Below are positions 41,261 to 50,119 of a stretch of DNA of 64,000 bases, in pieces (position 1 is the stretch's first letter; each line of letters begins with the position of its first letter). The DNA is from Ruminococcus sp. FC2018 (GTDB lineage: Bacteria; Bacillota; Clostridia; Oscillospirales; Ruminococcaceae), in the NCBI RefSeq assembly GCF_000621805.1, contig NZ_JHXH01000001.1:213442-277441 (forward strand), in the 5' to 3' direction. A model generated the notes under the pieces. That model was not told where the DNA came from, ran no database searches, and worked only from the letters and a program-made list of their open reading frames with translations. Both the position numbers and the translations under genes were made by a program.

Positions 41261-41809
41261 ATGAAAAAACCAACACTAATTATCGGAAAGAAACAGATTC
41301 TCCTGGCTGGAATGACACTTGTTCTCGGACTTGCAATATACATTAACTACGCATATTCAGCCGCAGGAGGAAAGATAAAGGCAACAGATGTGGTCAAAAA
41401 CCAGTCGGTTAATTACGGTCAATCCCAGCTTGTCAGCAAGCAGTCGGAGGATACCGATTATTTTGCGAAAGCAAGGATAGACAGAACCACATCAAGAGAC
41501 GAAGCTGTGCAGACACTCAAATCCATAATCGACGGCGGAGATGCCACCGACGAGGAGAAAAAGACTGTTTCTCAGAAAGCACAGACAATAACAGGTCTTA
41601 TGGAAACCGAATCAAAGATCGAAAACCTTGTAAAAGCAGCAGGATTCAAGGATTGCGTTGTATATCTTGACGGAAAGAGTGCCAATATAGTTGTCAAAAC
41701 AGGTGAGAAGGACGGTCTTATGGCAAGCGAAGCAGCAAAGATAAAAGATATCCTTCTTTCTGAAGTTTCTGTGGCAAATGAGAATATAAGAATATTTGAT
41801 GTTGCCTGA
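41261..41809 (+). CDS. spoIIIAH: Stage III sporulation protein AH
   Basis: 182 residues. A transmembrane helix near the N-terminus (about 11-30) is followed by an outside domain with the conserved RIDRTTSRDEAVQTLKSIID and a C-terminal YscJ/FliF-like ring-building fold (CVVYLDGKSANIVVKTGE). SpoIIIAH binds SpoIIQ of the forespore. The ATG at 41261 follows GAAAGGTTGAC. It ends the spoIIIA cluster; asp23 comes next from a separate promoter. Confidence 0.93.
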   Translation: MKKPTLIIGKKQILLAGMTLVLGLAIYINYAYSAAGGKIKATDVVKNQSVNYGQSQLVSKQSEDTDYFAKARIDRTTSRDEAVQTLKSIIDGGDATDEEKKTVSQKAQTITGLMETESKIENLVKAAGFKDCVVYLDGKSANIVVKTGEKDGLMASEAAKIKDILLSEVSVANENIRIFDVA

Positions 41810-41877
41810 TTTTATGCGGTAATATGCCTGTATACAGTTCAAATATATCTTTGCATAAAAAAAATGTATAAAAACAC

Positions 41878-41906
41878 TTGTAACTTTATGAAAAATATGT
41901 TATAAT
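41878..41906 (+). promoter_or_regulatory. Sigma-A promoter before asp23-nusB
   Basis: TTGTAA (41878-41883) and TATAAT (41901-41906) with a 17-bp spacer. A leader of about 95 bp follows, containing two CGGATGC copies. Confidence 0.75.
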
Positions 41907-42003
41907 ACTATTGATTATAGACGGATGCCGATCTGGGTTTGTCACATGGCCGGATGCGCATCTAAAAATAATGATTCATAATCTTTACAAGAGGAGGATA
42001 TAT

Positions 42004-42363
42004 ATGAACAACAAAAGTGAAACTGTTGAGAAAAGCCTGCATATCAGTCAGGATGTTATCGCCCAGATAATAGTTAACTGTGTCAATGAGGTCGAGGGAG
42101 TTTACTCTGTTGCTCCTGTTATGAAAACCCCAAGACAGATATGGCTTAAACAGGAAAACTTCGGAAATATCCGTATCGGTCTTGTTGACGATGTAATTTC
42201 GGTTACAATAGGCATAATACTTGAAAACGGTTCAAAAGCTGTTGCCGTATCCGAGGCTATACAGGATAAGGTCAAAAGCTCTATCCAGAATATGCTTGGA
42301 CTGACCGTTGCTAAGGTCAATATCAATGTTTGCGGTATACATATATCGGAGGATAAAGCCTGA
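42004..42363 (+). CDS. Asp23/Gls24-family envelope stress protein
   Basis: A 119-residue protein of the Asp23/Gls24 (YloU/AmaP-partner) family, with ISQDVIAQIIVNCVNEVEGV at the start, GIILENGSKAVAVSEAIQDK in the middle and VNINVCGIHI at the end. Such proteins line the membrane and relate to cell-envelope stability. In Firmicutes it commonly lies between the spoIIIA cluster and nusB, as here. AGAGGAGG marks the ATG at 42004. Confidence 0.93.
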   Translation: MNNKSETVEKSLHISQDVIAQIIVNCVNEVEGVYSVAPVMKTPRQIWLKQENFGNIRIGLVDDVISVTIGIILENGSKAVAVSEAIQDKVKSSIQNMLGLTVAKVNINVCGIHISEDKA

Positions 42364-42427
42364 CTTTTGCATTATTGCAAAGGTCAGCTTTGTGCTGTTA
42401 TAAATAGTTTTAAAAGGATGTGTCGAT

Positions 42428-42856
42428 GTGTCTTCGTCAAGACAAAAGGTAAGGGAAGCGGCATTTCTTCTTTCATTTGAAAAGCTTTTCAGAGAAGACT
42501 CTCTTGAAGATATTTTCAAATTTGCAAGGGAAGTTGATGATTTTACATTTAATGCCGAAGCAGAAGAACTTGTCAGACAGGTGGAAGGTAAAAAAGACGA
42601 GCTTGATGAAATAGTTGCAATGTTCAGCGACAAACGAGCAGTTAACAGGATACCTCGTGTAAATCTTGCCATACTCAGAATAGCTATCTATGAAGCTATG
42701 TATGATAAGCGTGTGCCTGTGAATGTAGCTATTAGCGAGGCAGTACGCCTTACTCAGATGTATGCTCTCGAACCGGACGTTTCTTTTGTCAATGGCGTTC
42801 TGGGTTCGTTTTCCAAAAGTGAATATGTAAAAAATGAGGAAGAGGATAAGCGATGA
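42428..42856 (+). CDS. nusB: Transcription antitermination factor NusB
   Basis: A 142-residue all-helical protein with REAAFLLSFEKL at the start and the NusB signature ILRIAIYEAMY plus PVNVAISEAVRLTQMYA. NusB pairs with NusE (S10) on boxA of rRNA transcripts. The start is GTG behind AAAGGATG. The next gene overlaps its stop by 4 bp. Confidence 0.95.
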   Translation: MSSSRQKVREAAFLLSFEKLFREDSLEDIFKFAREVDDFTFNAEAEELVRQVEGKKDELDEIVAMFSDKRAVNRIPRVNLAILRIAIYEAMYDKRVPVNVAISEAVRLTQMYALEPDVSFVNGVLGSFSKSEYVKNEEEDKR

Positions 42857-43797
42857 GCTTGTTTTTAGGCATAGATACAAGCAATTATACAACCTCCTGT
42901 GCTTTGTATGACAGCGAAATTGGAAAAGTTACTTCGCTGAAAAAACTTCTTCCTGTAAAAAGCGGAGAAAAAGGTATCAGGCAATCTGATGCCGTTTTTC
43001 ATCATACAAAGCAGCTTCCACAGCTTATCCGGGAGCTTTTGGGCGATTCTCCCGAACCGGATTGCGTGAGTTGTTCGGTCGCACCAAGAAATGCTCACGG
43101 CTCATATATGCCTTGCTTCCTTGTTGGTGAGTCATCTGCAGTGATGATAGCATCAGCTTGTAATATCCCTTGTTACAGGACTTTCCATCAGTGCGGTCAT
43201 ATTCTTGCCGCTTTGTATTCCTGCAATCGGCTGGATCTTGCAGCATCAGGTGATAGCTTCATTGCCCTTCATGTCAGCGGAGGAACAACAGACCTTTTGC
43301 TTTGTAAAGGAAACAAGGAAAATGTGCTTGATATTTCGCAGATAGGCGGTTCCCTTGACCTTAAAGCCGGACAGGCTGTTGACAGAACAGGCGTTATGCT
43401 GGGACTGGATTTCCCATGCGGTCCGGAGCTTGAAAGGCTCGCCATGAAAAGCGAAAGATCATTTAAGATAAATCCGGTTATAAGAGGTACTTCATGCTGC
43501 CTTTCCGGACTTGAAAATATGTGCAGGCATATGCTGGAAAGCGGCGAAATGTATTGCGATATCGCAAGGTTCTGCCTTGAATACCTTGGCAGTAGTATCC
43601 GAAGTATAACGTTCAACGCTCTGGAGCAATACGGTAAGATGCCTGTGGTCTTTGCAGGTGGAGTCATGTCAGATTCCATAATCAGAGATATGCTTGCTGA
43701 AAGCTTCGATTCATATTTTGCCAAACCGGAGTATTCCTGCGATAATGCGGCAGGAGTTGCGATTTTCGGCGCACTCAAGGAAGGAAAAGCTTTATGA
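42853..43797 (+). CDS. TsaD/M22-family paralogue of unknown role
   Basis: A 314-residue protein of the ASKHA fold, related to TsaD/Kae1 (peptidase M22). It begins FLGIDTSNYTTSCALYD and has CGHILAALY and HVSGGTTDLLL, which parallel the metal-histidine and phosphate loops of TsaD. It lacks the canonical TsaD stretches around the first loop (GIETSCDET), so it is probably a paralogue and not the enzyme that makes t6A. It is embedded between nusB and xseA with overlaps on both sides, a placement seen in other Clostridia. No function is assigned. Confidence 0.82.
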   Translation: MSLFLGIDTSNYTTSCALYDSEIGKVTSLKKLLPVKSGEKGIRQSDAVFHHTKQLPQLIRELLGDSPEPDCVSCSVAPRNAHGSYMPCFLVGESSAVMIASACNIPCYRTFHQCGHILAALYSCNRLDLAASGDSFIALHVSGGTTDLLLCKGNKENVLDISQIGGSLDLKAGQAVDRTGVMLGLDFPCGPELERLAMKSERSFKINPVIRGTSCCLSGLENMCRHMLESGEMYCDIARFCLEYLGSSIRSITFNALEQYGKMPVVFAGGVMSDSIIRDMLAESFDSYFAKPEYSCDNAAGVAIFGALKEGKAL

Positions 43798-44996
43798 GTT
43801 CCATATTAACAGTTTCACAGCTGAATGAATATGTTTCTTTCAAGCTTAAATCTGATGTAAAGCTGAAAGGTGTTTGTGTTAAAGGCGAAGTATCCAATTT
43901 TACACTTAACAGATCGGGACATGCATATTTTTCCGTAAAGGATGACCGGAGCTGTATTAAAGCCGTTATGTTCGCAAACAATTTCAGCAGACTGAAAAAT
44001 GATATATCAAATGGCATGAGTGTGCTTGTAACAGGTAATGTGGAGCTTTATGAACCCGGCGGAACATTTCAGATAATAGTTACCGATGTTAATCCACTCG
44101 GCAGCGGTCTTTTATATATGCAGATCGAAGCGATAAAAGAAAAGCTTGCCAAAAGCGGCGTTTTTGATGACGCAGCAAAAACGCCGGTTCCGCTTTTCCC
44201 TCGAAAAATAGCCGTTATCTCATCTTCTACCGGCGCAGCATTGCAGGATATTCTGAATGTTATCGGCAGAAGATTTCCGATCTGTCAGGTCAGCGTTTTT
44301 CATACCAGAGTCCAGGGAGAAAACGCTTCGGATGATATTTGTAATTCCATTAAAACCGCAGATGACAGCGGCGCAGATACGATCATTATTGCCCGGGGCG
44401 GCGGATCGCTGGAAGATCTTATGCCTTTTAATTCCGAATCTGTTGCATTGGCTGTCCATGGCTGCAAAACACCTGTTATTTCAGCGGTTGGTCATGAAAC
44501 AGATACTACTTTGGTTGACTATGCGGCCGATCTGAGAGCACCAACTCCATCTGCTGCTGCCGAACTTGCAACTCCGGATAAGTCGGAATTGTTTGCTGCT
44601 GTTGATAAGCTTTCCGATATGATGACAAAGGCATTGAATTTACGGATCGACAGAGCGGAAAATGATGTATCACGTTATATTTCCCGGCTGCGTTTGTTTT
44701 CTCCTCAGAGAAAGCTTGAGAACAATGCCCAGCGTATTGAGATGCTGTCCCGGAGTCTTGCAAACTCCATCAACAGTCTTATTTCAAAGCTTGAATCTTC
44801 GTTTGAAAAAGATGTTGTGCTTCTGGAAGGACTTAGTCCGCTGAAGGTTATTTCAAGAGGTTACTCAATAGTAAGTAATAAGGACAGTATTATCAGAAGC
44901 CCGAAGGACCTGAAAGAAAATGACAGGATAAATATCAGATTTTCCCACGGCTCAGCTGATGTGAGCATATCTGATATTGTGAGAAAGGAAGAATAA
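43794..44996 (+). CDS. xseA: Exodeoxyribonuclease VII large subunit
   Basis: 400 residues. The N-terminal OB fold (KGVCVKGEVSNFTLNRSGHA) binds single-stranded DNA. The catalytic part has IAVISSSTGAALQDILNV, the aspartate-rich TIIIARGGGSLEDLMPFNSE and SAVGHETDTTLVDYAADLRA. A coiled helical tail follows. With XseB it degrades single-stranded DNA from both ends. It overlaps the M22 paralogue and is followed by xseB after 1 bp. Confidence 0.96.
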   Translation: MSSILTVSQLNEYVSFKLKSDVKLKGVCVKGEVSNFTLNRSGHAYFSVKDDRSCIKAVMFANNFSRLKNDISNGMSVLVTGNVELYEPGGTFQIIVTDVNPLGSGLLYMQIEAIKEKLAKSGVFDDAAKTPVPLFPRKIAVISSSTGAALQDILNVIGRRFPICQVSVFHTRVQGENASDDICNSIKTADDSGADTIIIARGGGSLEDLMPFNSESVALAVHGCKTPVISAVGHETDTTLVDYAADLRAPTPSAAAELATPDKSELFAAVDKLSDMMTKALNLRIDRAENDVSRYISRLRLFSPQRKLENNAQRIEMLSRSLANSINSLISKLESSFEKDVVLLEGLSPLKVISRGYSIVSNKDSIIRSPKDLKENDRINIRFSHGSADVSISDIVRKEE

Positions 44997-44997
44997 A

Positions 44998-45180
44998 ATG
45001 AGTTTTGAATCTGATATGTCAAGACTTAATGAAATAGTAAAAAAGCTTGAAAGTGATGAGCTGTCACTGGAGGAATCCCTTGCTCTTTATAAGGAAGGGG
45101 TAGACCTTTCCGGCAAGTGTAAAAAAACACTTGAAGAAGCCAGGCTGACAGTAAAACAGGTGAGCGAGGACAAAAAATGA
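44998..45180 (+). CDS. xseB: Exodeoxyribonuclease VII small subunit
   Basis: A 60-residue two-helix protein with LNEIVKKLESDELSLEESLA, the standard XseB signature. Its length is normal. It overlaps ispA by 4 bp. Confidence 0.95.
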   Translation: MSFESDMSRLNEIVKKLESDELSLEESLALYKEGVDLSGKCKKTLEEARLTVKQVSEDKK

Positions 45181-46073
45181 TGAATGATCTGAATAAACAG
45201 CTGCTTGATAAATACGTATCGTCCATAGATCAGCAGCTTTTGAAATTTACGGAGAATAAGCCGGAGCTTCACGGAGTAGTCTGCCAGGCAATGGAGTACT
45301 CCCTTATGGCAGGCGGTAAAAGGCTCAGACCTGTTTTGTGCCTGGAGTTTTACCGTATGTGCGGTGGAAAGGATATAGACAGTATCCTTGATGTTGCCTG
45401 TGCAGTTGAGCTTATCCATACTTTTTCTCTTATACATGATGATCTCCCATGTATGGATAACGATGATTTCAGACGGGGAAAGCCCTCTTGCCATAAGGCT
45501 TTTCCGGAAAACATAGCACTTCTTGCAGGTGATGCTCTGAATACCCTGGCATTTGAGGTTATCTCCAATGCTGCGCTTGAAGGAAGAGTATCTGCACAAA
45601 GTGCTGTTATGCTTATTTCCGTCCTTAGCAAGGGCGTTGGCGTAGACGGAATGATAGGCGGACAGGTTATTGACCTTATGTGCGAGGACAAAGATATAGA
45701 TATTGATACACTTAATAAGCTTCAATCTCTCAAAACCGGTGCATTGATCGAATCTGCCTGTGTTATGGGCGTTATTCTTTCAGGTACATTTGAAAAGATA
45801 CCTGATGCAGCTGAGTATGCCTCTGCCTTGGGCAGAGCGTTTCAGATAGTCGATGATCTTCTTGATGTCAACGGTTCGTTTGAGGAACTTGGAAAACCTA
45901 TCGGGAGCGATAAAGAACAGAACAAGAGTACCTATGTTTCATTGCTGGGCGAGACTCGTTCAAGACAGATAGCCGCACAGCTTACTATGCAGGCACTGGG
46001 TCATCTCAGCAAGTTTGAAAACAACCAATTCTTGTCCGAGCTTACGGAAGATATGCTGAACAGAAGAAAATAA
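45177..46073 (+). CDS. ispA: Short-chain polyprenyl diphosphate synthase
   Basis: A 298-residue prenyl synthase. The first aspartate-rich motif is DDLPCMDNDD (about residues 89-98), and the second is VDDLLD near residue 224. MAGGKRLRP is the IPP-binding stretch. It most likely makes farnesyl diphosphate for undecaprenyl phosphate and related lipids. It sits between xseB and dxs, the common isoprenoid cluster. Start overlaps xseB; ATG ATG gives two choices one codon apart. Confidence 0.94.
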   Translation: MMNDLNKQLLDKYVSSIDQQLLKFTENKPELHGVVCQAMEYSLMAGGKRLRPVLCLEFYRMCGGKDIDSILDVACAVELIHTFSLIHDDLPCMDNDDFRRGKPSCHKAFPENIALLAGDALNTLAFEVISNAALEGRVSAQSAVMLISVLSKGVGVDGMIGGQVIDLMCEDKDIDIDTLNKLQSLKTGALIESACVMGVILSGTFEKIPDAAEYASALGRAFQIVDDLLDVNGSFEELGKPIGSDKEQNKSTYVSLLGETRSRQIAAQLTMQALGHLSKFENNQFLSELTEDMLNRRK

Positions 46074-46093
46074 ACTGATAAGGGATGTTTTAT

Positions 46094-47950
46094 ATGGCAT
46101 ATAAAAACAAACTTGACCTTATGAAAATGAATTTGCCGTCTGATCTTAAAAAGCTCAGTTTACAGCAATGCGATGACCTTTGCAAGCAGATCAGAAAGCT
46201 TTTGATAACAACCGTTTCCCAAAACGGAGGACACCTTGCGTCTAATCTTGGAACGGTGGAGCTTACTGTGGCTGTACACAGGATTTTTGACTCGCCAAAG
46301 GATAAGATCGTCTGGGACGTTGGGCACCAGGCATATACCCATAAAATACTGACAGGCAGAGCGGACAGGTTTTCAACACTCAGAAAAGAAGACGGTATTT
46401 CCGGCTTTTGCAGACCGGACGAGTCCGTTCACGATGCCTTTATTAGTGGTCATAGCTCAAACTCTGTTTCTGCTGCACTTGGTATAGCTACAGCTATGAA
46501 ACTCAACGGTGACGATCATCATACAATAGCTATTGTGGGAGACGGTGCTTCGTCCGGCGGTCTTTTTTATGAAGGTCTTAATAATGCCGGTAAGAGCAAT
46601 ACTAACATTATAATAGTACTCAACTATAACGAGATGTCTATCTCCAAAAATGTAGGAGGCATGGCAAAGTATCTTTCTACATTAAGAACACGTGAGGGCT
46701 ATCATAAAACCAAGAGTGCAGTGGAAAAGGTACTTGATAAAACCCCTGTTATCGGTTCTCCCGTCAAAAAAGTAATCAAAGGCTCAAAAGACGCTTTTAA
46801 AAATGCACTTTTGCACAGCACATTGTTTGAGGATCTGGGCTTTGAATATATAGGTCCTATTAACGGACATAATATCGGTGAGCTTGAAAACGGTCTTAAT
46901 GCTGCAAAGGCATTGAACAGACCTGTCCTTGTCCAGGTAAATACCGTTAAGGGCAAGGGCTATACTCCTGCCGAACAGAATCCCGGAGAGTATCACGGTA
47001 TTGGTTCTTTTGAGATCGCAACCGGAAATCCCGACTATGTTTCTGTTGACAGTTTTTCATCGGTAATGGGTAATGAGCTGTGTAAGATAGCAAAAACAAA
47101 CGATAAGGTTTGCGCTATTACAGCTGCAATGAAATATGGTACAGGGCTTCAGAATTTTGCAAAGCAATTCCCGGGAAGATTCTTTGACGTGGGTATAGCC
47201 GAAGAACACGCTGTTACATTCAGCGGCGGACTTGCACAAATGGGGTATATACCTGTTTTTGCGGTGTATTCAACATTCTTGCAAAGATCATACGACCAGA
47301 TCATACATGATCTTGCTATATCTAATTCCCACGCTGTCTTGTGTGTGGACAGAGCGGGTATAGTCGGCAGTGACGGGGAAACTCATCAGGGTATTTTTGA
47401 CGTTTCTTTCCTTACCTCAATTCCCAATACAAAGATATATTCGCCCTCCAACTATGCTGAGGTGCGTCTTTGTTTGAATAAAGCCATAAAAGATGATGAC
47501 TGCATAGTTGCTTTGCGTTACCCCCGTGGTAACGAAGACCCTATCGCTAAAATTGATCAACCAACGGATTCTTTTTATCACTATCAAAGAGACTCCGAAT
47601 TTCTGATCGTTACATACGGCAGGCTTTCTGCTAATGCATTAAAAGCCATAGAAATTCTGAAAAATAAGGGTATCCAATGTGATCTTCTCAGACTTGTTGA
47701 AATATATCCAATAAGTGAAAAGGTTGCTGAGATCATATCGGGATATGATGTTGCGTTTTTCTTTGAAGAGGTTTATGACAGCGGCTCAATAAGCGAAAAG
47801 TATTCGTCGGTTTGTGATAACGTTGCATCTTTTACAATAGATTATTTCGTAAAACACGGTGAGTGCAGCGATATACTTCAAGAGCTCGGGTTTTCACCTG
47901 AGCAGATGTCAAGGCAAATAGAGGCCTTTATAAACGATGAGCAGGATTGA
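46094..47950 (+). CDS. dxs: 1-deoxy-D-xylulose-5-phosphate synthase
   Basis: A 618-residue thiamine enzyme. The thiamine diphosphate motif is IVGDGASSGGLFYEGLNNAG. The middle has the transketolase-type FFDVGIAEEHAVTFSGGLA, and CVDRAGIVGSDGETHQGIFD follows. It condenses pyruvate with glyceraldehyde 3-phosphate to start the MEP pathway. The ATG at 46094 is preferred to one three codons upstream because AAGGG would be too close to that one. tlyA overlaps its end. Confidence 0.96.
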   Translation: MAYKNKLDLMKMNLPSDLKKLSLQQCDDLCKQIRKLLITTVSQNGGHLASNLGTVELTVAVHRIFDSPKDKIVWDVGHQAYTHKILTGRADRFSTLRKEDGISGFCRPDESVHDAFISGHSSNSVSAALGIATAMKLNGDDHHTIAIVGDGASSGGLFYEGLNNAGKSNTNIIIVLNYNEMSISKNVGGMAKYLSTLRTREGYHKTKSAVEKVLDKTPVIGSPVKKVIKGSKDAFKNALLHSTLFEDLGFEYIGPINGHNIGELENGLNAAKALNRPVLVQVNTVKGKGYTPAEQNPGEYHGIGSFEIATGNPDYVSVDSFSSVMGNELCKIAKTNDKVCAITAAMKYGTGLQNFAKQFPGRFFDVGIAEEHAVTFSGGLAQMGYIPVFAVYSTFLQRSYDQIIHDLAISNSHAVLCVDRAGIVGSDGETHQGIFDVSFLTSIPNTKIYSPSNYAEVRLCLNKAIKDDDCIVALRYPRGNEDPIAKIDQPTDSFYHYQRDSEFLIVTYGRLSANALKAIEILKNKGIQCDLLRLVEIYPISEKVAEIISGYDVAFFFEEVYDSGSISEKYSSVCDNVASFTIDYFVKHGECSDILQELGFSPEQMSRQIEAFINDEQD

Positions 47951-48740
47951 TATTTTTCTTGTTGAAAGCGGCCTGGCAAAAAGTCGCGTCAGAGCAAAGG
48001 AACTGATAAAAACAGGCAAAGTTACGGTTAATGATAAAATCTGTTCTAAACCTTCCTATGAGGTCAAAGCTGATGATAAGGTTAATTGTGAAGCTGATGA
48101 CCTTATGTTTGTCAGCAGGGGAGGACTGAAGCTCAGCAAGGCATTTGATGCGTTTTCACTTGATGTGAAAGATAAAGTGTGTGCCGATATCGGTGCATCA
48201 ACAGGAGGGTTTACCCAGTGCCTGCTTGACCACGGGGCAAAATTTGTGTATGCTGTGGATGTAGGACATGGGCAGCTCGATGAAAGCCTTGTGAAGGATG
48301 AAAGAGTTGTAAACTACGAGGGAATGAATGCCCGTTGCCTTGACATCAGCGACTTTGAACAGCAGCCCTCTTTTATCAGTATTGATGTTTCATTTATTTC
48401 TCTTGAACTTATAATTGGTTCAGTCAGCAGTATACTTTCTGATGACGGTGAGATCGTTGCCCTTGTAAAGCCGCAGTTTGAAGCCGGCAGGGAAGCCTTG
48501 AACAAAAAAGGCATTGTAAAGGATAAAAAGGCTCACGCATCTGTTTTAAGAAAAGTTACAGCTGCATTTGAAAGCTTGGGTCAGTTTGTCTGTGGTATTA
48601 CTTTTTCCGCAATTACAGGCGGAGACGGAAATATCGAATATCTTATCCATGTTTCAAAAGAATGTGCTAATAATAATTCATTTGATATCAACAGCATCGT
48701 AAGTGATGCATTTGAATATTTTTCAAACAACAGGAGTTAA
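47937..48740 (+). CDS. TlyA-family rRNA 2'-O-methyltransferase
   Basis: 267 residues. An N-terminal S4 RNA-binding domain (SRIDIFLVESGLAKSRVRAK) is followed by a methyltransferase domain with CADIGASTGGFTQCLLDHGA. KPQFEAGRE is the family's late motif. TlyA enzymes methylate cytidines of 16S and/or 23S rRNA. It overlaps dxs, and nadK follows 1 bp after it, the conserved dxs-tlyA-nadK-argR-recN order. Confidence 0.92.
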   Translation: MSRIDIFLVESGLAKSRVRAKELIKTGKVTVNDKICSKPSYEVKADDKVNCEADDLMFVSRGGLKLSKAFDAFSLDVKDKVCADIGASTGGFTQCLLDHGAKFVYAVDVGHGQLDESLVKDERVVNYEGMNARCLDISDFEQQPSFISIDVSFISLELIIGSVSSILSDDGEIVALVKPQFEAGREALNKKGIVKDKKAHASVLRKVTAAFESLGQFVCGITFSAITGGDGNIEYLIHVSKECANNNSFDINSIVSDAFEYFSNNRS

Positions 48741-48741
48741 T

Positions 48742-49620
48742 ATGAAAGCTTTTATTTATCCTAATCTGAATAAAGCTAACAGCAGGGAATATGTTGTCAA
48801 AGCTTGCAGCATACTTTCAAAGCAAAGTTGTGAAGTTTTGCTTTCAAATGAGTATTGTGATATATTTGGCAATAGTATTTCTGCGGTATATTTGCAGGAA
48901 GAAAACTGTTTCAGCGAATGTGATGTTGTTGTAGCTGTTGGCGGTGACGGCACGATACTTAAATGTGCTCAGATGTGTTCCAAGCACGGGAAACCTATTG
49001 TTGGCATAAATTGCGGCAGGCTGGGTTTTATGGCGTCACTCGAACATTCCCAGATTGACGATCTTGTCAAGCTTGTAAGCGGCGAATATACGCTTAGCAA
49101 GCGTATGCTTTTGTCGTGCGTTATTACTGATTCTGATAAGGAAAAGTTCGAGTATACCGCTCTTAATGATGTTGTTATTTCCAAAACAGACGGCTGTAAA
49201 ATAGCTGACTTTGAGGTTAGCAGAAATGGTCATATTATCTCGTCGCTGCGAGCCGACGGCATTATCTTTTCAACACCGACAGGTGCATCGGCGTATTCAA
49301 TGTCCGCAGGAGGACCGATAATCGAACCCGGAATGAATTGTATCGAGTTCACCCAGATCTGTCCCCACTCTTTGTTTGCAAGAACAATGATCTTTGATAC
49401 TGACAGTATACTTACCGCAAAGTGTTTTACGGGCGGAGCGTATATGACAAACGTTACCGTTGACGGCAATATGATCTATAAAATGTCGCAGGGAGATATC
49501 ATAACAATATCAAAATCGGATAAGTATGTGGAAATAATAGATATAAACGGCGACAGCTTCTTTGAATCGGTAAACAAAAAGCTTATGCAGCCGCTTAAAG
49601 ATATTTCTACCTCCGGATAA
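48742..49620 (+). CDS. nadK: NAD kinase
   Basis: A 292-residue enzyme with the GGDGT motif (VAVGGDGTILKCA) and the NAD-binding NCGRLGFMAS and TPTGASAYSMSAGGP stretches. It phosphorylates NAD to NADP. The ATG at 48742 is favoured over upstream codons inside tlyA because it begins MKAFIYPNLNK after CAGGAG. Confidence 0.95.
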   Translation: MKAFIYPNLNKANSREYVVKACSILSKQSCEVLLSNEYCDIFGNSISAVYLQEENCFSECDVVVAVGGDGTILKCAQMCSKHGKPIVGINCGRLGFMASLEHSQIDDLVKLVSGEYTLSKRMLLSCVITDSDKEKFEYTALNDVVISKTDGCKIADFEVSRNGHIISSLRADGIIFSTPTGASAYSMSAGGPIIEPGMNCIEFTQICPHSLFARTMIFDTDSILTAKCFTGGAYMTNVTVDGNMIYKMSQGDIITISKSDKYVEIIDINGDSFFESVNKKLMQPLKDISTSG

Positions 49621-49641
49621 AGAAAGGGACAGTAAGGCTAT

Positions 49642-50106
49642 ATGAAATCAAAAAGACATCAGATGATCTTATCACTTGTAAGCGAGGAAAATATAGATAC
49701 ACAGGAAAGCTTGCAGGCAGCTCTTCTGAAAAAAGGCATCAAGGTCACTCAGGCAACAGTGTCAAGGGATATCAGGGAGCTTTCCCTTATAAAGACAATA
49801 ACCCCTACAGGGGAGTATAAATACAGCGTTCCCTCACTGAAAAAAAGCGGAATGGAGAATGACTCCGACCCGGTTCTGGGATTTATAACCGATTCAGTAA
49901 AAAGTGTTGATTACGCAGGAAATACTGTGGTAGTAAAGTGTTATTCCGGAATGGCACAGGCTGTGTGTGCAAAGCTGGACGATTCCGGGATAGACAACGT
50001 AGTCGGCAGTCTTGCAGGCGATGACACTATATTTTTGCTGATGCGCAGTGAAAAAGATGCAGACAGACTGCTGCGTGAATTGAACGCTATTATATCTTCA
50101 AAGTAA
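49642..50106 (+). CDS. argR: Arginine repressor
   Basis: A 154-residue ArgR. The N-terminal winged helix has TQATVSRDIRELSLIK, and the C-terminal hexamer/arginine domain ends with LAGDDTIFLLMRSEKDADRL. It controls arginine genes and, in this conserved position, often lies beside recN. AGAAAGGGAC is the ribosome site. Confidence 0.95.
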   Translation: MKSKRHQMILSLVSEENIDTQESLQAALLKKGIKVTQATVSRDIRELSLIKTITPTGEYKYSVPSLKKSGMENDSDPVLGFITDSVKSVDYAGNTVVVKCYSGMAQAVCAKLDDSGIDNVVGSLAGDDTIFLLMRSEKDADRLLRELNAIISSK

Positions 50107-50119
50107 CAGGAGACGGCTT

